DNA from: a virus
Direction: 5' to 3' (one strand)
Virus record (IMG/VR): IMGVR_UViG_3300024062_000027
Span: 1-35,819 of that record
Length of the DNA stretch: 35,819 nt
Shown here: piece after piece, positions 22,101-29,022 of the stretch
Layout: each line of letters opens with the position of its first letter
Numbering within the stretch: the stretch's first letter is position 1
Notes under the pieces: model-generated
What the model was told of the DNA's origin: nothing
Databases searched by the model: none
Seen by the model: the letters and a program-made list of their open reading frames with translations, nothing else
Translations under genes and position numbers: made by a program

Positions 22101-24532
22101 TTAAACGGAGGTTTATTGTCTGGATTTTGTTCACAAGGATATCCAGCTAACGAACCTGGTAAGTAAACATTGTAATATTCTTGTTGTTGTTGTTTTACAA
22201 CTATCTTATAACTATACCAACCTAATGGATTAGCTTTATTAGTAAAAACCACACCTTGAATATTAGGCAAAGGAGTAGGTTCAACGCATGGAGGTAGAAA
22301 AAATCCCCATGAATTTACAATGAAATTGTCTCCATCGTTCCATCCAGATCCACTATCAACTATCCCATTAAATACAGCTTCACCAGAAGCTCCTACAAGT
22401 ATACTTATTGTAGCTGTACCACCTGATCCATTTGTAATGTCAACAGTATAAGTACATCCAGCTAAAGAAACGTTAAATAACGGAGATGTTATATTTATAA
22501 CAGCTGAGCTTAAAGATCCGTCGTCTACAGAGTAAACTCCAGGGTATCCAGTATTGTTTTTTGCTTTTGGTATTGCATTTTCAAATGTCACGTTAAGCAT
22601 ATCACCAGGCCAGGTAGTTGGATCTTGTAGATTTGTATATCTTACTTGGTACTTATCTTCAATTATTTGATCCTCAGGATTTTTATAAGTATGAAAGATA
22701 GTAGATCCTAAAGCTTCTGGATCTTGATTATCTACTCTAACAGAGGACAAAATAACATTAGAAGATCTACCATATCTATCTGAAAGGATAACACCAACTT
22801 GATAAGTTCTATTCTGTTTTAGTGTATGGTTTTGATACTCTTTTCTTACGTTAGCAATTGATGTAAAAATATTACTTGGAATTGGACCTGGTCCAACAAT
22901 TTCTGGTATTTCAGGTTTGTCTCCAATTTGTAACGTATAATTTAAAGATAATGGAGTAGAATGTTTGTCTATAAAATTACCATAAATAATTCTATTGCCA
23001 GCGACTTCTTGAGATAGTGCTTTAACAGGAACCTTAGAATCAACCCAAGTTGTTTGATTAGGTGTCATAGTTTTCCAAGGCTTTCTACTTTGGTAATTAT
23101 AGTAAAGATTTTTAGTATTGTTTGAAGAAAAATTATCTACAGTTAAAGTGTCTAATATTGTTATTTTATTAGAATCAGCTTCCTTATATAGAATATCTAT
23201 TTCCTCTATTTTTAATTTATCAACAACCTGGTTCCAATTCATATAATTAGGTTGCTTACTTGAACCGTAACCTTGTGGAGCATTATTTAAGTTGTTTTCA
23301 GTAGGTGCTAATAATCTAAGATTTATATCAGTAATTTTATTTTGCATAAAATCAACAACGGTAGTATCAAATGTAGCGCTTTCTTGACCTACTAAAGGAG
23401 TTGCATCACTAGCATTAGGTGCTTTATCACCGATAAAATAACCATCTTGTCTTGGAACAAAAGCTATTTGAGTAAATGGTGCAGCTAAAGAATATTCTCC
23501 ATCATCAAACTTAAACCTATAGCTAAATCTAACAAATCTATTTTTTAAGTAGTCTGGATCACCTGGCCAAGCTGGCAAATAGTCTGGATTTAGAAATTGA
23601 AAATATAATATATCACCCGTATTTAAATCATTTAAAACGCTTTCTGCTAAAGAAGATTGTGTGGGTGTTGATATTTCAATATTTGTTAAATTATTATTGT
23701 AATCTACTGATATAGTCTTAACAACAACAGGTGAAGTGTTTACAGCTATACCAGTCACTAAATTACCATCACTCTCTCCAGATAATGGGGTATTTTGTTT
23801 TATATTATCGTAACATCCCGCTACTTTTATATATCTAGGGTTAGTTCCAGATGGTAAAATTGAAAGTATTTTAGCTGCAGTATGAATAGGTAGATACTCA
23901 GAAGTAGTATCTGACATGCTTGAAGCAAAAGGAGGTTGCAAAGCTGGATTAGCGCTAAAATTATTTTCATTTAATAATGAAATAGGTTCGTATGGATAAT
24001 ATTTTGAAACAGAAATTTGATCTTCATGGCTATAATAACCAGGTGTTGCTTTTGTTATATTTATTTTTCTAGGTTGATTTCTATTATCTGTCCAAAAAAG
24101 TAAATCTTCTAATAAATTTACGCCAGTTATTAAGTTAGTTGTAGAAAAATTAAGAAAATTCCCTTCAACTAAAACACTACCTATACCGTTTCTGACATCG
24201 TATTTTACTATGTAGCATGAAACACCAGCTACATTATACGTAGGATTACTTAATTGATCATAAGAACAATCTGTATAATTAGTTAAAAATAGATATATAC
24301 TATCAGTAGTATCATCTTCTAATTTTCCTATAGCTATTAGATTATCATCATCTAGCCCAAAATTAGTTTTATAATTGTTACCTAGTACAGTCTCTAATGC
24401 TCCTACGTCATCTCCTTCAGATCTACTAATTTGCACATTTTGTCCATCTCTATATTGACCGTTGGGTAGTATTCTTCCATCCTTGTCCTTGTTCATTTTG
24501 GACTGGATAAATGTATTTTTAACTTCTGGCAT
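19136..24532 (-). CDS. giant tail nozzle/fibre-type structural protein (1798 aa)
   Basis: The N-terminus (about residues 10-55) has LPNGQYRDGQNVQISRSEGD, then GALETVLGN, a start I associate with large virion proteins of marine phages. LLFWTDNRNQPRKINI (144-159) looks like a propeller blade of gp12/gp10-type nozzle proteins. Later signatures are GWYSYKIVVKQQQQEYYNVY (from 771) and VAETKPVESLLDIFWETTT (from 1003), both of which I recall in marine-phage structural proteins, followed by a glycine/asparagine-rich tract. The last 100 residues (GRYIVTVRATDRNGSAEGEY) look like an Ig- or cadherin-like beta-sandwich that could bind host surface glycan. It follows the two ring-protein genes, as tail proteins do in these phages. 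The combination suggests a nozzle fused to an adhesin. Confidence 0.8.
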   Translation of the reverse strand: MPEVKNTFIQSKMNKDKDGRILPNGQYRDGQNVQISRSEGDDVGALETVLGNNYKTNFGLDDDNLIAIGKLEDDTTDSIYLFLTNYTDCSYDQLSNPTYNVAGVSCYIVKYDVRNGIGSVLVEGNFLNFSTTNLITGVNLLEDLLFWTDNRNQPRKINITKATPGYYSHEDQISVSKYYPYEPISLLNENNFSANPALQPPFASSMSDTTSEYLPIHTAAKILSILPSGTNPRYIKVAGCYDNIKQNTPLSGESDGNLVTGIAVNTSPVVVKTISVDYNNNLTNIEISTPTQSSLAESVLNDLNTGDILYFQFLNPDYLPAWPGDPDYLKNRFVRFSYRFKFDDGEYSLAAPFTQIAFVPRQDGYFIGDKAPNASDATPLVGQESATFDTTVVDFMQNKITDINLRLLAPTENNLNNAPQGYGSSKQPNYMNWNQVVDKLKIEEIDILYKEADSNKITILDTLTVDNFSSNNTKNLYYNYQSRKPWKTMTPNQTTWVDSKVPVKALSQEVAGNRIIYGNFIDKHSTPLSLNYTLQIGDKPEIPEIVGPGPIPSNIFTSIANVRKEYQNHTLKQNRTYQVGVILSDRYGRSSNVILSSVRVDNQDPEALGSTIFHTYKNPEDQIIEDKYQVRYTNLQDPTTWPGDMLNVTFENAIPKAKNNTGYPGVYSVDDGSLSSAVINITSPLFNVSLAGCTYTVDITNGSGGTATISILVGASGEAVFNGIVDSGSGWNDGDNFIVNSWGFFLPPCVEPTPLPNIQGVVFTNKANPLGWYSYKIVVKQQQQEYYNVYLPGSLAGYPCEQNPDNKPPFNVSTLTSDDPTEPSSSSINVDLEYGAIPKLIYPDGQFRNTAHVVLFSDNINKVPRDLQELGPLQDEFRSGEELFIRVESILLDGGSGSGDTYSSKQYKPNVLGDKVISIASMEKFKLGDLTTSPAFPVVPNLFYKGDTNPLIARIETEDIFGIYKGESGNECVPEYARNNDNPDDESVVVRNTKYSYGPTLAVAETKPVESLLDIFWETTTSGLIQQLNYDIENSDNTIPSGLTNVDITWSEADDFGATISNDFQAAGPTGNPLGASVSIDLVNVVDGLNTPCTGKFKINPIGSGEYNISISQSNLGGGEGFLCWEDDARNTYFFTFALTDLSTGNITNSEIIGYVSNREPIDRGGITVDGSNLTSNLASWLKDTTCSPTINFAVDDPRTAQVVTLRSEQGGQKFGLSSNSRFSFFGGSQETFLDQFLAPEVNIPNAEVNFGKISPSDKFVFYDRQIDPGYSAVGNPEDIEDCGGSVEDASPDGAAGGASGFRSFGYFGLRNYYEGSAPYSPSSNKPDGWPDDQTALFDLDPNVSNLLCNPSIQLQYLYDVEQWDNTSGGSNPNANPPYNSLPYPNIHDTTKVIAPLYMGLKVGLKTDLVTIHPSCDLKKLDNPFYNWDGVFRVANGAYGSVQPAETFPIGGDSAGTFGEVEWSIPRMYQVSMMIPFGKDQIDLGNGRQATISNPTVVGYMGNYGAGAISGADYYMDYQPAGEVVFGLYQSLKGTATPGPALGKNAILNYMPSGPIYWANDANQLLDGPGFDGESIVGKRYNQRADPGSIEVYPHHYWPDLNKLLSQSTDFSDFRNSGTLADAPEFMKLQNGANTFYQFNNDHARWKKYEFDAGDDENPSGKNFGTGYWEVNSNMLFGSNEQKNILDYLFYLGGIDSTTKLGSTSNLQRFFTEALANSGNRNSTAQAILNAGDSTQPSQPWNGPNNYGNGMPGGRYIVTVRATDRNGSAEGEYYEFEVPVYLPWWSTRNNCPLLAYKD

Positions 24533-24536
24533 TTAA

Positions 24537-25868
24537 TTAATATTTAATCCATTTAGATTTTCCACGCATCACTTGTACAAACTCGTCGAGTTTAATATTA
24601 GACAATCTAATCTTTGCGTTTCTTAATTGTGCTCGTCTGTCTTTTTTATATCTTTGAACTATGTGTTCAGGTATGTTAACTCTTGAAGCTAGTATACTAT
24701 ACGCTATATGCATGTATAAAGCTTCTTCTGCTAATTTAGGAATCTTAGTGTCTTCTTCATAAGCTAAACCATCTGATATATATTCAAATAGTATTAATCG
24801 ACCAGCTAAGTTACTACTAAAAGATATTTTACCTTCTCTTTTGTTTATATTAAACCATCCATTGTACTGAGATAGCTCAGGTTCTAACCCGTAGCGTTGT
24901 CCTAGTAAACCTACTTCTCTTCTTGAGTAAACACTCTCTCCAATTCCTTGTGAAAAAAGAGGTTCTATAGAAGGTTGATTAAAAGGAGAAACGTTTTTCC
25001 ATCTTTCGTCAGTAAGAGATGTTCCTTCTAAATTCTCACCAAAATCATCTTGGACTGGAATACCGTAACCTTCTGAAGGAAAGTTAAAGCCAAAAGGGCT
25101 ATTAGTTATATTAGTATCTTGTATTGGTGTCTCTGTTGGACTACTAGTTAAAGTAGTAGGATATATTATATGCTTTATGCCTTGAGCATCTACCCAGGAA
25201 AAGTTAACATAATTCACATAGTCCTGCGGCATTATAACAGAAAGACTAGGTGGTATAGTTAGTTCTTGTGATTGAACTGATCTTAAGGTGTCATAAGAAA
25301 ACTCTTGTAATCCTCTTTTAGCGTAAAATAAGACGTCGCTTCTTTTAGCTCTAGGAATTATTTTATCCCTACCTACGTAGCCTATCATGAAATTATTGAC
25401 TAACTCAAATATGGATATGTATTGATAATCACCGTAATTCGGTGCTCCATCTACTAATTGAGATTTTAATCTAACTTGTATGTACCAACCTGTAGTTACA
25501 GCGTCAGCTGCTTGTAAATATGTTGGCGACAAAGGGTCAGCGTCAAAAAACTCTATAATACTAAATGGTTGTATATTAGAAAATTCTGAAACTCTAAATC
25601 CATAAATTCCAGCTATACCACCGTTTGTTCCATCCCATAAAACGTATGGGTCTAAACCTCCAGGACTTACTAGTAGTTCAAAATTGTTTAAATGATAATC
25701 AGGATCTGAATCTAACCACGAAGTAGCACTGCCTAAAGTTAAAGTTTCATTAAATGTATATTTATAAGATACACTACCGTCTGCTATAATAGACTCATGT
25801 CCTACATAGTATTGTTCGTTGGTTTCAGTTATTAATCCACCATTTGGAGTGTTTGTTAAAAACGACAT
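24537..25868 (-). CDS. ring/adaptor (head-tail connector) protein with beta-domain insertion
   Basis: The 443-aa product has a helical core typical of head-tail adaptors split around a beta domain. The C-terminal part (EDTKIPKLAEEALYMHIAYS, then RYKKDRRAQLRNAKIRLSNI and VMRGKSKWIKY) is a signature I associate with ring proteins of crAss-like and related phages. An upstream helix (RAKRSDVLFYAKRGLQEFSY, about residues 172-191) pairs with it. Residues 30-150 are beta-rich (FELLVSPGG, GWYIQVRLKS) and resemble a virion domain that may project outward. The gene lies four bases before the giant tail gene, between the other ring protein and the tail, which fits a connector role. Confidence 0.8.
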   Translation of the reverse strand: MSFLTNTPNGGLITETNEQYYVGHESIIADGSVSYKYTFNETLTLGSATSWLDSDPDYHLNNFELLVSPGGLDPYVLWDGTNGGIAGIYGFRVSEFSNIQPFSIIEFFDADPLSPTYLQAADAVTTGWYIQVRLKSQLVDGAPNYGDYQYISIFELVNNFMIGYVGRDKIIPRAKRSDVLFYAKRGLQEFSYDTLRSVQSQELTIPPSLSVIMPQDYVNYVNFSWVDAQGIKHIIYPTTLTSSPTETPIQDTNITNSPFGFNFPSEGYGIPVQDDFGENLEGTSLTDERWKNVSPFNQPSIEPLFSQGIGESVYSRREVGLLGQRYGLEPELSQYNGWFNINKREGKISFSSNLAGRLILFEYISDGLAYEEDTKIPKLAEEALYMHIAYSILASRVNIPEHIVQRYKKDRRAQLRNAKIRLSNIKLDEFVQVMRGKSKWIKY

Positions 25869-25874
25869 ATTTTA

Positions 25875-26678
25875 TTAGCTTTTTTGGTTTACTTCTGTTG
25901 CTTGATCTTGACTAGCTGCTGCTTGAACTATTTGAGGATCTCTAATAACAACACCAGCATACATTAATATTTTTATAATTACTTCTGTCTGTTCTGTAGA
26001 GTCTAATTCAAAGTCAACAGATCCAGTAGTGGGTATAATAACACCTGGAACACCAGAGGGACTTCCATCCCAAATATATTGACCTTGATTACCTATACCG
26101 TATCCCCAAATAACATTTTTTGGTTTTTTTATATATGATAAAGAAACTCCTTTTTTTATAGTGTCTGGATACACATAAGTTCTTATACAATCATCACACA
26201 ACAATACACCGGTAACTGGATCTATAGGTGAAACATTACCTTCTTGTATATACATAGGATAGTTAGTTGTAGGTCTAGTAAGTTTAGACATATTTAATTG
26301 TAAATACTCACCTCTATTAGTCATCTGCAAAGCTTGTTCTGCTTTATACATTATAGTACCTATCCTGTGCACATCCTCAGGTAGATAAAAATATGGCTCA
26401 TCTAAAGATCCTGCTGGATTACCATCAAAGTACCCTGCATTTCCATAAACTTTAAATATAGATATTTTTTCTTCAATATTATCTACTCTGTCTGCATATT
26501 CATCTTCCATACCAGGTAGTCTCAACTGTTGATTAAGGTCTTCAAAGTATTTTTCAAACACTTCAAGTTGCACCTGTGTAGCTAGTTTGTTAAACTCGTT
26601 TGGAGTAATATAACCTCTCTGTTCTTTATTAAGGATTAATAGAACTGTTTGATATACTGTGTTTACGTTTATAGCCAT
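25875..26678 (-). CDS. ring/adaptor (head-tail connector) protein
   Basis: This 267-aa product starts with a helical segment VNTVYQTVLLILNKEQRGYI and TPNEFNKLATQVQLEVFEKYF (residues 4-46). This is a very recognisable opening of Bacteroidota-phage connector proteins. The middle is beta-rich (YFYLPEDVHRIGTIMYK, IRTYVYPDTIKKGVSLSYIK) and the end is helical (EQTEVIIKILMYAGVVIRDP, AASQDQATEVNQKS), the usual adaptor layout. A terminator-like hairpin sits 17 bases before its start codon. Together with the next gene it probably builds the rings between portal and tail nozzle. Which ring it forms cannot be told from sequence. Confidence 0.8.
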   Translation of the reverse strand: MAINVNTVYQTVLLILNKEQRGYITPNEFNKLATQVQLEVFEKYFEDLNQQLRLPGMEDEYADRVDNIEEKISIFKVYGNAGYFDGNPAGSLDEPYFYLPEDVHRIGTIMYKAEQALQMTNRGEYLQLNMSKLTRPTTNYPMYIQEGNVSPIDPVTGVLLCDDCIRTYVYPDTIKKGVSLSYIKKPKNVIWGYGIGNQGQYIWDGSPSGVPGVIIPTTGSVDFELDSTEQTEVIIKILMYAGVVIRDPQIVQAAASQDQATEVNQKS

Positions 26679-26695
26679 CTTAATATTTTTGTAAT

Positions 26696-26721
26696 AAAAA
26701 AGGCGGCCGCATAGCCGCCTT
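26696..26721 (-). terminator. intrinsic terminator inside the morphogenesis unit
   Basis: On the - strand, AAGGCGGC and GCCGCCTT pair around a six-base loop and are followed by TTTTTT. The GC-rich arm stands out in this AT-rich genome. It is 15 bases after the stop of the 26737-27486 gene, and only 17 bases separate its T run from the next start codon, so no promoter fits between them. It is probably a partial terminator or an RNA-processing hairpin. Confidence 0.85.
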
Positions 26722-26736
26722 AATTATAATCACTTG

Positions 26737-27486
26737 TTATTTTGTTTTTTTCTCTATAGACTTGTAAATTTCAACGCCTTCATCAGTTTTTAAATATGCA
26801 GCAAATGCTGAATATGGATTTTCTTCAAAAGGAACTGTCATTAATTTTTTGTCATTACTTGCCCAAGAAAATGTTCTTTGATCTTGAGATAATTTTATAA
26901 TATTAGCTTCACTAGCTTTTATTGCAAAATTTCTTAACTCAACATTTTCGTCATTAGCTAATTCTAAGAACAAATAAGGTTTTCTTTTAGCAAATAATAG
27001 TAAGTCTCTTTTAAGTTCCTTAGAACTCATCTCACTAACACTTGATCCCATTTCTACTCTAAGAATTGCTTCAGCATGTTCTATAGGTAATTCTCTAGCT
27101 AGAGCAGAAGCTTGAAACTCAGCTTCTAAATAAGCAAGATCATCATTCGCTTCTTCAACTTGGTCAATTTCCTTATATCTTTTTCCTAAATGAGGATGGT
27201 AGATAGATAATAGTTTTTGTAAAGCCTGTTGCTCTTTAGGCACATGCAATGTTCCATTTTGAAAAATTATATGTTCTAAAGTAGCAGTACCTTTTTGTTC
27301 ATCTATAAAAGGACTGTTTTGATTAGACGCATATCTTAATTCTCTTTGAATTCCATGTTCTTTGTCAAAATATAATAAAGGAAATCTTCTACTATGTTTA
27401 GAAGCTATCGTATATGTCAAGGGAGATTTGTCATTTGTAAGATAATAGTTTCTATCTTTAAACTCCCACTCTGTATTTGTTTTCAT
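26737..27486 (-). CDS. conserved phage protein of unknown function (249 aa)
   Basis: The N-terminal 90 residues have a pattern I recall from many marine phages: YTIASKHSRRFPLLYFD, LRYASNQNSPFIDEQKG, IIFQNGTLHVPKEQQALQKL and HPHLGKRY. It looks like a small beta domain followed by a helical hairpin. The rest is helical and charged (EANDDLAYLEAEFQASALA, KRDLLLFAKRKPYLFLELAN). There is no signal peptide, membrane segment or enzyme motif. It lies between the capsid group and the ring proteins and is followed directly by a terminator. A role in head completion or decoration is possible but not demonstrated by the sequence. Confidence 0.7.
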   Translation of the reverse strand: MKTNTEWEFKDRNYYLTNDKSPLTYTIASKHSRRFPLLYFDKEHGIQRELRYASNQNSPFIDEQKGTATLEHIIFQNGTLHVPKEQQALQKLLSIYHPHLGKRYKEIDQVEEANDDLAYLEAEFQASALARELPIEHAEAILRVEMGSSVSEMSSKELKRDLLLFAKRKPYLFLELANDENVELRNFAIKASEANIIKLSQDQRTFSWASNDKKLMTVPFEENPYSAFAAYLKTDEGVEIYKSIEKKTK

Positions 27487-27505
27487 AATATAATATAATA
27501 TAATT
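27487..27505 (-). repeat. AATAT pentamer repeat in a leader
   Basis: The motif aatat is repeated nearly four times immediately upstream of the start codon of the 26737-27486 gene. It leaves the leader pure A/U, which would keep the start unstructured; Bacteroidota ribosomes favour A/U-rich leaders over Shine-Dalgarno sites. It may be simple slippage. Confidence 0.5.
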
Positions 27506-27523
27506 TATTTTTAATTCATAATC

Positions 27524-28252
27524 TTATGCTGGTGAATCCGCGGCTTTGTTTTGCGCTTCAACACATATATTGGCTAATTCTCCTAGTTCCTCTTCTACAT
27601 CTTCTATCGTGTCTTGACCTGCTCCAGTTATACAACACCAAAAAGCATTATATGAAGTTCCATCCCAATTTGATAATTGTGAATATTTATCATTAGGAGT
27701 TGTAAGATCATTTCCCGCGTCAGGTTGTAGGAATGGGTTAAAGAATGTGCTGTTATCAATAGCGTTAGTAGACATGATGTCAGACCAACTTAATTGATAG
27801 CTAAAATCTACATCTAAAGGTTCATCCCTATTCAACTTAGTGTTTAAATCTACTGCAGACCTAGATTGAGCAATAGCATATCTATTCAATTCTACATCCC
27901 AAAACGGCCCTTGGGTTGGTGAGCTTTTTGAAAGAACTTTATCTACTGCTAATGTTTTAAATTCATTAGAAATTTCACCATTGGCGACCTGTAGGGAAAA
28001 TAGTTTGGTATATTGTTCATTCACTTCTGTTATTTGTGCTAATAAAAAAACAACACCAAAAGGATATATTTTTCCATCTTCACAAGTAACTGCATATAAA
28101 GCTGATTTTGCAGCAAGACTTGCCTCGGGAAAAACAGCCTCAATCTTTGTAGGTTTTGAAGGAAAAGTGACAATCTCATAACTTGACGCCATATTTTCAC
28201 TATCAAACGACTCAAGATAAGGATTAGCTAATTTTACTTTTATTTTATCCAT
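27524..28252 (-). CDS. virion-associated protein of unknown function (242 aa)
   Basis: A soluble acidic protein without signal peptide. The N-terminal half is beta-prone (KVKLANPYLESFDSENMASS, YEIVTFPSKPTKIEAVFPEA, CEDGKIYPFGVVFLLAQI). The C-terminus has NAFWCCITGAG and an acidic helix (IEDVEEELGELANICVEAQN). Together with the next upstream gene it forms a pair of similar-sized proteins after the capsid gene that both end in a cysteine-containing helical tail. That position often holds capsid decoration or head-fibre proteins, but no family is recognised. Its start codon lies 12 bases after the T run of a terminator. Confidence 0.65.
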   Translation of the reverse strand: MDKIKVKLANPYLESFDSENMASSYEIVTFPSKPTKIEAVFPEASLAAKSALYAVTCEDGKIYPFGVVFLLAQITEVNEQYTKLFSLQVANGEISNEFKTLAVDKVLSKSSPTQGPFWDVELNRYAIAQSRSAVDLNTKLNRDEPLDVDFSYQLSWSDIMSTNAIDNSTFFNPFLQPDAGNDLTTPNDKYSQLSNWDGTSYNAFWCCITGAGQDTIEDVEEELGELANICVEAQNKAADSPA

Positions 28253-28264
28253 AGTTTTAATTTT

Positions 28265-28292
28265 AAAAAAGTCCCTAAATTAATAGGGACTT
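28265..28292 (-). terminator. intrinsic terminator after the capsid-protein genes
   Basis: On the - strand AAGTCCCTA and TAGGGACTT form a perfect nine-pair stem with a six-base loop, then TTTTTT. It follows the stop of the 28311-28994 gene by 18 bases and lies 12 bases before the next start codon, leaving no space for a new promoter. It corresponds in position to the leaky terminator T-phi behind T7 gene 10. Confidence 0.88.
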
Positions 28293-28310
28293 AAATTTTA
28301 AATACTTATT

Positions 28311-28994
28311 TTAAGCAGGTGACGTTACCGTTACCGACGCAAATATGTATTGATGTTTCTTAGTCACTAAAGGAATAGCCTCAGCAATAAGTTGATTTTG
28401 AAGTGCATTAGCTAGTTGCTCGCAACATGGGTCACCCCCGTCACAGTCACATGCTAATCCAGTAGCAGGATTGAAGAAATATCCTCCCTCACCCGCAGCT
28501 GCGCATTTGGATAAAGCATCCTCACACTGTTGATTAACCTGTGCAGCTGTTGCACCTGCTTCAGCTATTGCATCTTGAAACTTATCCCCTGCCTCAGGAT
28601 CACTTGAGTAAGCTAACCATTCACTATACTCTGCAGGTAAGTCATTACCTAAAGCGTTAGTTATGATGTTCTCAAACCCATCTCTAAGGTCTAAACAAAG
28701 ATAGTCTTGATCAGAAAAACCTGCGTACACTGGATAATCAAAATCCTGTGGTCGGGCAGCTATAGATCCATAACCTCCTTTAGTTGTTTTTTCCCACAAA
28801 GAGTTTGCATCAGCTGCTTCGTATTTGGTAATTGTTATAGTACTTAGTACACTCCCAGTAGAACTTGTTTCTTCTATTATAGTTTTATCAAACTCACTAC
28901 CACCTGGACCACATTTTACTTCGTAAGAAGAGCCTGGGGTTAAAGTAATAAACTGAGGTCCTGAACTTACCGTATTAATTTTTATTGTTGCCAT
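28311..28994 (-). CDS. cysteine-rich virion-associated protein of unknown function (227 aa)
   Basis: The first 75 residues are beta-prone (MATIKINTVSSGPQFITLTP, STGSVLSTITITKYEA). A helical central part carries single cysteines (QQCEDALSKCAAAGEGG). Then comes a tight cluster, ACDCDGGDPCCEQL, with four cysteines in eight residues, before a terminal beta segment (HQYIFASVTVTSPA). The gene lies 28 bases after the major capsid gene and before a terminator, so it should be transcribed as abundantly as the capsid gene. A decoration, cement or head-fibre role is a reasonable guess. The cysteines could form a metal site or disulfides outside the cell. No family recognised. Confidence 0.65.
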   Translation of the reverse strand: MATIKINTVSSGPQFITLTPGSSYEVKCGPGGSEFDKTIIEETSSTGSVLSTITITKYEAADANSLWEKTTKGGYGSIAARPQDFDYPVYAGFSDQDYLCLDLRDGFENIITNALGNDLPAEYSEWLAYSSDPEAGDKFQDAIAEAGATAAQVNQQCEDALSKCAAAGEGGYFFNPATGLACDCDGGDPCCEQLANALQNQLIAEAIPLVTKKHQYIFASVTVTSPA

Positions 28995-29022
28995 AATTTA
29001 TATGTTTTTAAAGGTTAATAAA

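Noticed and set aside
27487-27505. TATAAT-like repeat as a promoter
   Set aside because: It directly abuts the start codon, leaving no transcribed leader, and is a simple pentamer repeat in AT-rich DNA.
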